From positions 1-12,752 of the forward strand of contig CAZBLU010000044.1 of assembly GCA_964493015.1 (NCBI GenBank): a stretch of 12,752 nucleotides of DNA. The letters are read 5' to 3'. This stretch comes from Caldimicrobium sp964493015. GTDB taxonomy: Bacteria; Desulfobacterota; Thermodesulfobacteria; Thermodesulfobacteriales; Thermodesulfobacteriaceae. A program made the position numbers and the translations under genes. Positions 6,877 through 12,735 of the stretch are shown here, one piece after another. How positions within the stretch are numbered: position 1 is the first letter of the stretch; every line of letters begins with the position of its first letter. Below the pieces are notes generated by a model. The model made no database searches. It had not been told where the DNA came from and saw only the letters and a program-made list of their open reading frames with translations.

Positions 6877-7997
6877 GGCTTCATTTTTATATTTTGAGCA
6901 AATTTAATAATCTCTTCGGCGATCCTCCAAGTTGCTCCAGGCCCTCCCAGTCTTCTTCTTATCTCCAGTAAATCCTCCTCCATTTTTTCCCTCTCCAACA
7001 TCACCCTCTCCAGAGCATAGGCTAATTCTAAAGGTGAGCTTCTGTCCTGCAAGATCTCAGGATAGACCTCTTTGCCCAAAAGTAAATTAGGAAGACTTAT
7101 AAAGGGCACCTTCACCAGACGTTTGGCAAAAAAATAGAGCCAGCCTGGTAAACTATAGGTTACCACAGCAGGTGTCCCCAAAAGGGCTGCCTCCAAAGTT
7201 ATAGTGCCTGAAGCAAGTAGGGCTGCCTGAGAATATTTCAATACATCATACTGGTTGTTTTCAATCACTAAAAGCCTCTTTTTAGCCTCTTCCCAAAGAG
7301 AATTTTCCCTTATACCAGGGGCCTTTACCATGATTCCCTGAATATCCCTGTCTCTTCTCTTAAGCTCCTCAAAGACCTTCAAAAAAAGAGGCAAATGTCT
7401 CTCTACTTCCCCTTCTCTACTTCCTGGGAAAAAGCTCACTATGGGCTTATCAGGGGAAAAACGAAAAATTTCACAAAACATCTCCTTATTAAGATTAACA
7501 GTAATTATGTCCAACAAAGGATGACCAAAATAGCTTGCCTCTATGCCGTAACTTTTGAAAAACTCTTCCTCAAAAGGTAAAATCACAAAGAGTTTGTCCA
7601 CACATCTCTTTATAATGTTAATTCTTCTTCTATGCCAGGCCCACACCTGGGGAGCTACATAGTAAAACACTGGATAACCCAAAGACTTGGCAAGGCTCGC
7701 TATCTTTAGGTTAAATCCTGGAAAATCTACAAGTAAAACCAAATCAACCCTTCTTTTCTTTAAGAGCTCTTCTATTTTTCTGTAAATAAAAAAATATTTC
7801 TTAATGTCTGAAGGCCTGGGAATCCCCACAAGGGATAGGGCCTCAGCAGAAAATAGGATCTCTGCTTCGGTGTTCCTAAGCTTTGGCCCTCCTATGCCAA
7901 TAAAATGAAAGGAAGGGTTTAACTCTCTAACTCTTTTTACTAAAAGGGCTCCATATAAATCGCCTGAGAGCTCCCCCGTAATAATAAGAATCCTCAC
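6873..7997 (-). CDS. lpxB: Lipid-A-disaccharide synthase
   Basis: GT19 glycosyltransferase that joins 2,3-diacylglucosamine-1-phosphate (lipid X) to UDP-2,3-diacylglucosamine at the inner face of the inner membrane. At 374 residues it matches the family (E. coli 382). Seen motifs are G8-E-L-S-G-D-L-Y-G near the N-terminus, F-I-G-I-G-G-P, V-D91-F-P-G-F-N (D91 equivalent to the essential Asp of characterised LpxB), Y-Y-V-A-P-Q-V-W-A-W-H, F-F-P-G-S-R-E-G-E, A-S-G-T-I-T-L-E-A, and the membrane-associating A-K-R-L-V-K-V-P-F-I-S-L-P-N-L-L segment near 291-306. The start is GTG at 7997 with AGGG seven bases upstream. It begins nine bases after the oxidoreductase stop and is the last gene of the lipid A operon. 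Confidence 0.96.
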   Translation of the reverse strand: MRILIITGELSGDLYGALLVKRVRELNPSFHFIGIGGPKLRNTEAEILFSAEALSLVGIPRPSDIKKYFFIYRKIEELLKKRRVDLVLLVDFPGFNLKIASLAKSLGYPVFYYVAPQVWAWHRRRINIIKRCVDKLFVILPFEEEFFKSYGIEASYFGHPLLDIITVNLNKEMFCEIFRFSPDKPIVSFFPGSREGEVERHLPLFLKVFEELKRRDRDIQGIMVKAPGIRENSLWEEAKKRLLVIENNQYDVLKYSQAALLASGTITLEAALLGTPAVVTYSLPGWLYFFAKRLVKVPFISLPNLLLGKEVYPEILQDRSSPLELAYALERVMLEREKMEEDLLEIRRRLGGPGATWRIAEEIIKFAQNIKMKP

Positions 7998-8006
7998 GGA
8001 GTTACC

Positions 8007-8972
8007 CTACAAACTCCTTTTTAAATTTTTAAAAACTTCTTCTCTTATTCTCAAGGCAAAATCAAGAGAAACCAGAGCCTCCTTACCACTTACCAGAACC
8101 CCCTCCCCTTTAATTACCGCCTGAAGAAAACTCTTTAGTTCATCCCTCAAGGGATCATCCTCAGGAAAGGTCTTTTTTTCAATGGAAAAATCTCTTTTCT
8201 CAGGTTGGGGCCTAATAATAAGAAAGCTCTTCTCCAAGGTGTCCACACTGTAATAGGCTCCCTTTTCAAAGACCCTGAATTTTCTTTGCCTGCTTAGGGA
8301 AATCCTACTTGCCGTGAGATTACAGGTGGTCCCATCCCTAAAGACAAGACGCACATTTACGATATCTGGCTTATCAGTAAAAACAGGAGCTCCCACGGCA
8401 TGTAAAAACTCTATCTCCACTCCCTTTTTCAAAAGAAAGACCAGGTCAAGATCGTGGATCATGAGATCAAGCACCACATCAATGTCTAAATTTCTCTCCA
8501 CAAAGCCACTTAAGCGATGGGCCTCAATAAAGAGGGGGCTCTTTGCCTCTCTGAGTAGTTCCCTTACTGCCCCATGGAATCTTTCCACAAAGCCCACTTG
8601 AAAAGGCAAATTTTTCCTCTCAGCAAGCTCTACTAACTCCTCTGCCTCAGGTAAACAGGTAGATAGAGGCTTTTCCAAAAAAAGAGGTCTCTCCGCAAGT
8701 AAGACTTCCTTAGCTATTTCATAGTGAGTATAAGTAGGGGTAGCCACCACCACTGCATCAACTTCTGAAAGGACCTTCCGATAATCCCTCTCCAGCTTGA
8801 GAACCTTTGAGCCCTTGCCCTTAAGCCTCTCCTCTACCTCCCTTAGGCGCTCCTCTCTTAGGTCTACCAGGTATAAAACTTCTACCTCTGGGAGATAAAA
8901 GAGCTTTTCTGCATGATAGGCCCCAAGATGACCAACACCTATGAGGGCTACCTTCAAGGTTGATTTATTCAT
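8007..8972 (-). CDS. Gfo/Idh/MocA-family NAD(P)-dependent oxidoreductase in lipid A operon
   Basis: A 321-residue sugar-type oxidoreductase. The N-terminal Rossmann fold shows G12-V-G-H-L-G17, an acidic residue D37 at the end of strand two (favouring NAD over NADP), and V-V-A-T-P-T-Y-T-H (75-83). The family catalytic Lys lies in E100-K101-P-L-S-T. The C-terminal domain has D-L-M-I-H173-D174-L-D, equivalent to the D-x3-H-D active-site motif. The gene begins at an ATGA overlap with lpxI and ends nine bases before lpxB, so co-translation with lipid A enzymes is expected. By analogy with GnnA of Acidithiobacillus and Leptospira, it could oxidise the 3-OH of UDP-GlcNAc on the way to a 3-amino sugar, but no GnnB aminotransferase is in the window. 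Substrate and role are therefore unproven; another UDP-sugar is equally possible. Confidence 0.9.
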   Translation of the reverse strand: MNKSTLKVALIGVGHLGAYHAEKLFYLPEVEVLYLVDLREERLREVEERLKGKGSKVLKLERDYRKVLSEVDAVVVATPTYTHYEIAKEVLLAERPLFLEKPLSTCLPEAEELVELAERKNLPFQVGFVERFHGAVRELLREAKSPLFIEAHRLSGFVERNLDIDVVLDLMIHDLDLVFLLKKGVEIEFLHAVGAPVFTDKPDIVNVRLVFRDGTTCNLTASRISLSRQRKFRVFEKGAYYSVDTLEKSFLIIRPQPEKRDFSIEKKTFPEDDPLRDELKSFLQAVIKGEGVLVSGKEALVSLDFALRIREEVFKNLKRSL

Positions 8973-9781
8973 TTAACTCCCACAATAGCAATCTGGTATT
9001 TATTGGCAAGCTCTATAGCCCTTTCCTGTTGCAAAAAGAAAGTCCTTTCAGCCTCTAAAGCCAAAACCTTTGCCTTGGCCTTAATAAGGGTCTCTATGGT
9101 TTGAAGCCCAACAACTGGTAAATCAAGCCTGAGGTCTTGCTGAGGCTTGGCAATCTTAATGACCACACTTTGGGACCTCAATTTGCCCCCTCGGAGAATG
9201 GTTGCATCTGTCCCCTCCATAGCCTCAACAGCCACAGTCATTTTGTCCTTAACCACTACACATTGCCCAATATCAAGCTCTCCAATAGCTCTTCCTATTT
9301 TTAAGCCATAATAAATATCTTCCCACTCCCTCTCACTGGGAGCTCTCTCAGTGTAGACTCCCTCTTTAGCTAAGTATCTCCCTAAGAACTGCGCAGGCCC
9401 CCTTATCTTAAAACCTTCTCCTTCAAGCTCTTCTACCACGGCCTTTAAAATGGTATTATCTTCCCTCGTAGCTACCTTTCTCCAGAGCTTAAAAGCCCTT
9501 CTATCTGGGAAATTAAACCTTAAGGCAAGACTCTTATCTATCTTTCCTAAAAAAACGAGCTCCTTTACTCCTTCCCTTTTGAAGATCTCAATAAGCCTTT
9601 CCAATTGCCCAAGATAAATCTGGTAGACCCTATCAACTAAAGGCTGTAAATTTTTCTCCTGGCCCTTAGAAAAGGTTAGAGCAATAACCTTGAAATTTTG
9701 AGCTTTCAATTCTTTGGCCAAAATAAGGGGAAATTCGCCCTCCCCAGCAATGAGACCTATGTTTGAATTCCCCTCATCCAT
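8969..9781 (-). CDS. lpxI: UDP-2,3-diacylglucosamine pyrophosphatase LpxI
   Basis: Hydrolyses UDP-2,3-diacylglucosamine to lipid X and UMP; it is the non-homologous alternative to LpxH. At 270 residues it matches the DUF1009/LpxI family. The N-terminal domain opens with I-G-L-I-A-G-E-G-E-F-P (8-18). The C-terminal catalytic domain carries V-A-V-E-A-M-E-G-T-D-A-T-I-L-R-G-G (183-199) and L-D220-L-P-V-V-G; D220 probably corresponds to the catalytic Asp225 of the Caulobacter enzyme. It lies five bases after lpxA and overlaps the oxidoreductase by four bases (ATGA). The ATG has no strong ribosome binding site of its own, so translation is probably coupled to lpxA. Its place between lpxA and lpxB fits the pathway. 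Confidence 0.95.
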   Translation of the reverse strand: MDEGNSNIGLIAGEGEFPLILAKELKAQNFKVIALTFSKGQEKNLQPLVDRVYQIYLGQLERLIEIFKREGVKELVFLGKIDKSLALRFNFPDRRAFKLWRKVATREDNTILKAVVEELEGEGFKIRGPAQFLGRYLAKEGVYTERAPSEREWEDIYYGLKIGRAIGELDIGQCVVVKDKMTVAVEAMEGTDATILRGGKLRSQSVVIKIAKPQQDLRLDLPVVGLQTIETLIKAKAKVLALEAERTFFLQQERAIELANKYQIAIVGVK

Positions 9782-9786
9782 CGTAT

Positions 9787-10596
9787 TTAAAAGGCTTCCT
9801 CCCCTTCATAGGGCTTTCTTCTCATTATACCCTGTTTGGAAGGATTTTCCAGAAATCTGATAAGTTCAAGGATGAGTTGGTCCTCTCCAAAGATATCTCT
9901 TAACTCCTGAATAACTTCCTTTAGGGTGGAGGGGCCATCTAAGAATATACCTAAGGCCTGAGAGATCTTCCGAATATCCTCCTTGGTGAAACCAGCCCTT
10001 CTTAAGCCAACGAGATTGAGGCTTTGGATCTTTGCTGGTATGCCAAAGACCTTCACATAGGGAGGCACATCTTTGTCTACCCCCGTCATCCCGCTCACAA
10101 AGGCAAAACTACCGATCCTACAAAACTGATGAACTGCCGAAAAGCCCCCCATAACCACCCTATCACCCACCACTACATGTCCCCCTAAGGTGGCATTATT
10201 GGACATTATAACCTGATTTCCTATCTTACAGTCATGGGCCACATGGACATAGCTCATGAGGAGACAGTGGTCTCCAATCTTGGTGATGCCCTTATCTTGC
10301 ACTGTGCCCCTATGAATAGTAGTAAACTCCCTTATGATGTTAAAGTTTCCAATTTCTACATAGGTTTCCTCTCCCTTATAGGCAAGATGCTGAGGAGGAG
10401 TTCCAATGACAGCAAAGGGGCCTATTTGATTGAATTCCCCGATACGGGTATGGCTCTCAATATAGGAATGGGCCTTGATAATGGTTCCCTTACCAATAAT
10501 TACTTTTGGGCCCACATAAACATAAGGCCCAATTTCCACATCCTCTGCAAGTTCTGCAGAGGGATCAACAATAGCTGTAGGATGTATCTTTCTCAT
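9787..10596 (-). CDS. lpxA: UDP-N-acetylglucosamine O-acyltransferase LpxA
   Basis: First step of lipid A synthesis: transfers a 3-hydroxyacyl chain from ACP to the 3-OH of UDP-GlcNAc. The N-terminal two thirds is a left-handed beta-helix of hexapeptide repeats, beginning I-H-P-T-A-I-V-D-P. Counting from the ATG at 10596 (269 residues), catalytic H121 lies in H118-V-A-H-D-C and another conserved His is H156 in A-V-H-Q-F. G169 aligns with Gly173 of E. coli LpxA, the chain-length ruler, which suggests a long acyl donor such as C14 rather than C10. A GTG at 10602 is in frame, but AGAGGTGA fits the ATG better because that GTG lies within the ribosome binding site. The gene starts 11 bases after the fabZ stop and precedes lpxI by five bases. 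Confidence 0.95.
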   Translation of the reverse strand: MRKIHPTAIVDPSAELAEDVEIGPYVYVGPKVIIGKGTIIKAHSYIESHTRIGEFNQIGPFAVIGTPPQHLAYKGEETYVEIGNFNIIREFTTIHRGTVQDKGITKIGDHCLLMSYVHVAHDCKIGNQVIMSNNATLGGHVVVGDRVVMGGFSAVHQFCRIGSFAFVSGMTGVDKDVPPYVKVFGIPAKIQSLNLVGLRRAGFTKEDIRKISQALGIFLDGPSTLKEVIQELRDIFGEDQLILELIRFLENPSKQGIMRRKPYEGEEAF

Positions 10597-10607
10597 AGTC
10601 ACCTCTA

Positions 10608-11072
10608 TCAGGGTTCAATCATAGCTGCAATAATCTCTGCCTGGGCCACAAGCCTTTCCCCCACCTTGGCTACCATAGTGGTCTTTACAATATGGCCCTT
10701 TCTTCTAAATTTTTCTCCCTCAATGACTAAGGTATCTCCAGGAAAAACAGGGTTTTTAAAACGCACATTTTCCATTCCAGCAAAAACAAAGAGCTTATCA
10801 CGGCACTCGGGGAAGACCTTTTTGAGATAAATACAACCTGTTTGTGCCATGGCCTCAAGGATCAATACCCCTGGCATAATAGGGTTTCCAGGAAAATGCC
10901 CTTGAAAATAGGGTTCATTTAGGCTAACCTGTTTTATGGCCTTAATGTACTCCCTCTCAGGATCAAGTTCTACCACTCGATCCACCAAGAGAAAGGGATA
11001 ACGATGAGGAAGAAGCTCAAGGATCTCCCTTGCGGTGATCTCCCTTGCTTCAACCTGTGACTTTTCGCTCAT
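10608..11072 (-). CDS. fabZ: 3-hydroxyacyl-ACP dehydratase FabZ
   Basis: Hot-dog-fold dehydratase that removes water from 3-hydroxyacyl-ACP in type II fatty acid synthesis. At 154 residues it is normal length (E. coli 151). L-L-P-H-R-Y-P-F-L-L-V-D-R (20-32) is the family hallmark. The catalytic pair is H59 in G-H-F-P-G-N-P-I-M-P-G and E73 in I-L-E-A-M-A-Q. The ATG is preceded by GGGAGGTG at good spacing. FabZ and LpxA compete for the same 3-hydroxyacyl-ACP pool, which explains their linkage. In many Gram-negatives bamA, ompH and lpxD precede fabZ; here the preceding DNA is a gene remnant and a tRNA, so fabZ is the first gene of this operon. I see no convincing promoter immediately upstream. 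Confidence 0.97.
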   Translation of the reverse strand: MSEKSQVEAREITAREILELLPHRYPFLLVDRVVELDPEREYIKAIKQVSLNEPYFQGHFPGNPIMPGVLILEAMAQTGCIYLKKVFPECRDKLFVFAGMENVRFKNPVFPGDTLVIEGEKFRRKGHIVKTTMVAKVGERLVAQAEIIAAMIEP

Positions 11073-11107
11073 TTAAGCACCTCCCTTAGGGCAAAGAATG
11101 GAGCCCC

Positions 11108-11224
11108 TTAATCTTCTTCAAGTAAGGCCTCTTTCCAAGTTTTGTAAAAAGTAAGGCCCCACTTCATCCTACTTTTTCTTTGACAAAATCTATCTAAAAC
11201 CTCACAAACCTCATAAAACCTCAT
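11108..11224 (-). CDS. Possible small protein of 38 residues
   Basis: An ATG ORF that begins one base after the TAA ending the nucleotidyltransferase remnant (TAA-A-ATG) and stops 35 bases before fabZ. The product is charged and looks protein-like: an acidic/hydrophobic start with E-V-C-E-V-L-D-R-F-C, a basic middle Q-R-K-S-R-M-K-W-G, then aromatic L-T-F-Y-K-T-W-K-E-A-L-L-E-E-D. I do not recognise the family. The stop-start coupling resembles a two-gene operon such as a toxin-antitoxin or transferase-partner pair, in which the upstream member has decayed. There is no strong ribosome binding site (AAAGAATAAA only), so it would depend on translation of the now-broken upstream gene and may itself be a relic. 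It could also be a chance ORF in the fabZ leader. Confidence 0.4.
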   Translation of the reverse strand: MRFYEVCEVLDRFCQRKSRMKWGLTFYKTWKEALLEED

Positions 11225-11225
11225 T

Positions 11226-11607
11226 TTATTCTTTAAAGTTGGATTCTGAAAGACTAATTTCTTTAAAAATTTCTCTTACTCGGTGTAGATAAATCAGGTC
11301 AAGCTTATCACGCTCTCTAAAGTGTGATGCCCCCCTTTTTTCATTTTGATTAACCCAAATTCTTTCCATACAATGTTGCTTTCAAGTTCAGATCAGGATA
11401 ACCTTTCACCCAAAGCCGTCCCCAAATCAATATAAAATCCGTCAGGAGTTCCATATCTTATAACTGCATATTCCCTAAAATCCTTTGGTTCTAAACTCTC
11501 AAGTTCTGGATCTCCTGTGAGCTCTTTTAAACAAGTTATTGTTCTCTTAAGGTTATCCTCATCAGGGCTCAGGAAAATATCCATATCTTCAGTTCTTCTG
11601 GGAGGAG
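11226..11607 (-). pseudogene. Decayed nucleotidyltransferase gene abutting tRNA-Ser
   Basis: Reading away from the 3' end of the tRNA, an open frame shows A-P-P-R-R-T-E-D-M-D-I-F-L, the R-x-T-x-D-x-D core of pol-beta-like nucleotidyltransferases of the AbiEii/DUF6036-like kind, then Y-A-V-I-R-Y-G-T-P-D-G-F-Y-I-D-L. An in-frame TGA interrupts at 11393-11395. The same frame continues as a plausible S-E-L-E-S-N-I-V-W-K-E-F-G and M-K-K-G. At a run of six A and six G (11330-11341) the homologous frame shifts to F-R-E-R-D-K-L-D-L-I-Y-L, the usual C-terminal R-x-K-D-x-x-D-L-x-x-L type motif, ending at TAA 11226-11228. The expected N-terminal 30-40 residues, including the G-G-x-A strand, are missing because the tRNA takes their place. 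At least three lesions therefore make this a pseudogene. Family naming is by motif only. Confidence 0.65.
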
Positions 11608-11618
11608 CTTTCCTGCCT

Positions 11619-11713
11619 TGGCGGAGGAGGAGGGATTTGAACCCCCGGAGGGGGCTTAACACCCCCTCAGCCGATTTCGAGTCGGCCCCCTTCGGCCACT
11701 CGGGCACTCCTCC
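11619..11713 (-). tRNA. tRNA-Ser (anticodon CGA)
   Basis: A class II tRNA of 95 bases with encoded CCA. Acceptor GGAGGAG pairs with CTCCTCC, and the discriminator is G. The D arm is CCC/GGG around G-A-G-T-G-G-C-C. The anticodon arm is GCCGA-CTCGAAA-TCGGC, giving CGA, which reads UCG serine codons. A long variable arm (GAGGGGG/CCCCCTC) is diagnostic of tRNA-Ser. The T arm is GGGGG-TTCAAAT-CCCTC with one G-T pair. All arms close properly, so it looks functional. Confidence 0.97.
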
Positions 11714-11734
11714 TTTTTCAAACTCTTTTTTTCA

Positions 11735-11762
11735 AGTTTAATTCTCTTCCCTTTCCTGTCAA
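11735..11762 (-). promoter_or_regulatory. Candidate promoter for tRNA-Ser
   Basis: On the minus strand a perfect TTGACA (11757-11762) and TAAACT (11735-11740, four of six) are separated by 16 bases. Initiation near 11728 would give a 15-base leader before the mature 5' end at 11713. Confidence 0.5.
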
Positions 11763-12136
11763 CTCCCTACATCGACCTTAGCGAAAGCTAAAAGTTCTAT
11801 ATATAATTTAAAAGATTAAGTATAAAAGCAATTTTAAACTTTCTTTGTAGCTTTTGCCCTCTTCTCTTGAATCTATCCCCGTAAAATCCCCAAACTTAAT
11901 GTATTTAATCTTACTTCACCCATAATCTCAACCTTATTCCTCCTTACTTGAGGTCCTCTTCATGAAGGAAAGAGTATGAATGCCTATTTGGTAAAAGGGC
12001 CTAAAACCAGGCTGGCTTTTTGTGTTCGATGAGGAAATAGATGTGTAAAGGGCGCGCCCAAGGAGAGAGGTTTTTACCACAAGATCAGGGATTAAGCCTT
12101 TCTCTTTGGAAAGGACTGTTTTTTCTTTATGACCCC

Positions 12137-12245
12137 TTGCACACTTGGCAAGTGTGTAATGCTCACCCTCCCCCAGGCAATCCCTTATTAAGCAAAGCCC
12201 TGACCATTTTCACACTTGCCATTTTCACACTTGTCAAGTGTGCAA
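12137..12245. repeat. 109-bp MITE-like element with palindromic 20-bp inverted ends
   Basis: The left end TTGCACACTTGGCAAGTGTG (12137-12156) and the reverse complement of the right end (12226-12245), TTGCACACTTGACAAGTGTG, match at 19 of 20 bases. Each end also contains a 17-base perfect palindrome, CACACTTG-N-CAAGTGTG (12140-12156 and 12226-12242), differing only in the central base. The 69-bp interior has no ORF. I see no target-site duplication. It could be a miniature mobile element, or two operator sites for a dimeric regulator with an additional half-site at 12211-12218. Confidence 0.6.
12204..12233. repeat. Tandem 15-bp direct repeat, two copies
   Basis: CCATTTTCACACTTG occurs twice without a gap (12204-12218 and 12219-12233), identical in all 15 bases. 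The second copy supplies the left arm of the right-hand palindrome, so a duplication has added one CACACTTG half-site. Confidence 0.85.
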
Positions 12246-12352
12246 AGTTCGTGTTTAGAACTCTCTTAGAGGGCCCCACAAAGTGTCTTAATCTTGGAGG
12301 CTGATCACCTGCAGCTACTTAATTATTCACCTTTTGGGTAAGCTAAAACCCA

Positions 12353-12385
12353 GTGTATACCGAATAAACGCTGTGTCTACTAAAT
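12353..12385. repeat. Two imperfect direct repeats 20 bp apart
   Basis: GTGTATACCGAAT (12353-12365) and GTGTCTACTAAAT (12373-12385) agree at 10 of 13 positions and are offset by exactly 20 bp. Spaced repeats near one end are seen in IS21- and IS481-type transposon termini and in regulator sites. No transposase is adjacent, so identity is open. Confidence 0.35.
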
Positions 12386-12387
12386 TT

Positions 12388-12401
12388 ATCTACTTGTAGA
12401 T
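12388..12401. repeat. Small perfect inverted repeat ATCTAC-TT-GTAGAT
   Basis: A six-base stem with a two-base centre. Together with the preceding AATTT it resembles the stem region of Cas12a crRNA repeats, but it is single and no cas gene or array is present. It may equally be a protein-binding palindrome. Confidence 0.5.
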
Positions 12402-12435
12402 CATCTGTGACATACCACTTGGAAACTACACAGCC

Positions 12436-12735
12436 CTAATCGTATTTAGTTTGTTCCTCTAAGGCTTTCAAGATCTCTTCTAAGGAGCTCACCCTGAGAG
12501 ATAGCTTGAAAAGACGCTTCAAAAAGTCTCTGTCTTCAATTTTCTTTATCCGCTCAGAGAGCTCCTTCTCCACCCTCCCAAACCTCTCCTCTAAAGCCTC
12601 AAGCACCATCTCCTGAGCATCAAGTAGAAGACCTCGTTGTAATCCCTGCCTTAATCCCTGCTGAAGCCCCTGCTGTAAACCCTGCTGTAAAGCCTCTTCC
12701 CTTATAATGTCCCACACACTCTTTAACTCACTCAC
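12436..12735 (-). CDS. Rpn/PD-(D/E)XK nuclease-family C-terminal region, possibly partial
   Basis: The 99-residue product resembles the C-terminal tail of the Rpn/transposase_31-like nuclease proteins common in thermophiles. It has V-W-D-I-I-R-E-E-A, then tandem Q-Q-G-L-type repeats (residues 18-36), then L-L-D-A-Q-E-M-V-L-E-A-L-E-E-R-F-G and a helical end with I-E-D-R-D-F-L-K-R-L. None of the nuclease catalytic residues are present. GTG at 12735 is a plausible start because GGGGAGGTG lies eight bases before it. However, the frame stays open to the right edge of the window, so this may instead be the 3' end of a full-length gene. In full-length relatives the nuclease domain is N-terminal and the gene is linked to DNA recombination. 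No terminator is visible after the TAG stop. Confidence 0.65.
   Translation of the reverse strand: MSELKSVWDIIREEALQQGLQQGLQQGLRQGLQRGLLLDAQEMVLEALEERFGRVEKELSERIKKIEDRDFLKRLFKLSLRVSSLEEILKALEEQTKYD

Larger units (their letters stand above)
11714..12435. other. Non-coding interval of about 720 bases
   Basis: I find no convincing gene here. A plus-strand frame of 87 codons at 12041-12304 has no ribosome binding site, unusual composition and no recognisable motif. The stretch is more AT-rich than the genes around it, especially 11795-11960. It contains the tRNA promoter, a small TTAGC-GAAA-GCTAA hairpin at 11778-11791 with no U-tract, the 109-bp inverted-repeat element, and the repeats at 12353-12401. 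A short plus-strand frame from 11977 (M-N-A-Y-L-V-K-G-P) stops after 18 codons and may be a relic of a former gene. It is best read as an eroded accessory site between a tRNA and an Rpn-type gene. Confidence 0.55.

Noticed and set aside
10234..10830. Plus-strand 198-codon frame
   Set aside because: It is antisense to lpxA and fabZ, both of which have intact catalytic motifs and good ribosome binding sites.
11120..11158. AAGTAAGGCC repeated 29 bp apart upstream of fabZ
   Set aside because: Only two 10-base copies, which fall in different reading frames of the possible small ORF; too little to call an operator.
11393..11707. 104-codon open frame beginning inside the tRNA gene
   Set aside because: Its first 30 codons are the tRNA-Ser sequence read as protein; only the part after the tRNA resembles a real, decayed nucleotidyltransferase.
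11778..11791. TTAGC-GAAA-GCTAA hairpin as a terminator
   Set aside because: The stem is only five pairs and AT-rich, and no T-run follows on either strand.
12041..12304. Plus-strand 87-codon frame
   Set aside because: No ribosome binding site, it runs through the inverted-repeat element, and it has no family-like motif; all real genes here are on the other strand.
12137..12401. CRISPR array
   Set aside because: The repeats are two inverted palindromes and an ungapped tandem duplication, not regularly spaced direct repeats with unique spacers, and no cas genes are present.
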